A DNA stretch of 30,242 nt from an uncultured Acetatifactor sp. (GTDB lineage Bacteria > Bacillota > Clostridia > Lachnospirales > Lachnospiraceae), in assembly GCA_910578185.1 (NCBI GenBank), contig CAJTPN010000027.1, positions 7,749-37,990 of the forward strand, written 5' to 3'. Shown piece after piece: positions 30,105 to 30,242 of the stretch. The notes beneath the pieces are model-generated. The model was not told the origin of the DNA and ran no database searches. It saw only the letters and a program-made list of their open reading frames with translations. Position 1 is the stretch's first letter; the number at the start of each line of letters is the position of its first letter. The position numbers and the translations under genes were made by a program.

Positions 30105-30242
30105 TTACACAATAAATTACAAGTGATAAAATTGCACCTATTTACATTCAACTTATTGTCCACTTTGCATAAATATCTTGAGTTTCGGCAAACTGTAATT
30201 CCAAAATGAATATAATCTCCCAAAGTACCAATCTGCCACTTT

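Overview
The window looks like chromosome of a Gram-positive, low-to-middle GC Clostridia member, most likely a gut Lachnospiraceae. The reasons are strong AGGAGG-type ribosome binding sites, occasional TTG starts, the dnaX and pfkA sequence types, an IS200-type transposase of Clostridia style, and plant-polysaccharide uptake genes. This assignment is an inference from gene content; no 16S rRNA gene is present.

Layout. (1) 1-3220: pfkA and dnaX (minus strand) followed by a tandem hairpin-repeat array at the left edge, then a tRNA-Ser(CGA) with its own promoter and terminator. (2) About 3221-6965: a decayed prophage or integrative-element island beside the tRNA, with a holin-like mini-toxin, a frameshifted gene, a DUF4373 replication-type protein, a divergent promoter/operator, an XRE repressor with an ImmA/IrrE protease, more fragments and a DUF2971 protein. 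(3) 6969-14785: a lipoprotein, then a minus-strand operon of a PL9 pectate-lyase-like enzyme and a complete carbohydrate ABC importer (ATPase, two permeases, binding protein). (4) 15041-17485: a LytTR regulator with a degenerate receiver, an NAD-dependent epimerase and a GNAT acetyltransferase. (5) 17753-25165: a six-gene minus-strand operon: an Hsp90-like ATPase, two tandem paralogous helical proteins, a YjbR-like protein, a DUF4272 protein and a Sel1-repeat protein. (6) 25282-28065: an ANT(6)-like nucleotidyltransferase, a PadR regulator with a membrane protein, and a bacteriohemerythrin. (7) 28274-30242: an IS200-like element and two small exported or membrane proteins.

The most unusual signal is a family of tandem ~109-110 bp repeats found twice, at 1-177 and 24865-25111. 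Each unit is a conserved ~58 bp block plus a 51 bp segment that folds into a long hairpin. The conserved block is about 80% identical between the arrays. The hairpin arms differ almost completely between arrays but keep their pairing, while copies within one array match. The second array lies between a well-formed promoter and the ribosome binding site of the hsp90-like operon, so it probably forms most of that operon's leader RNA. I do not recognise this repeat family. Together with the hsp90-like/helical-paralog operon it is the best candidate here for an undescribed system.
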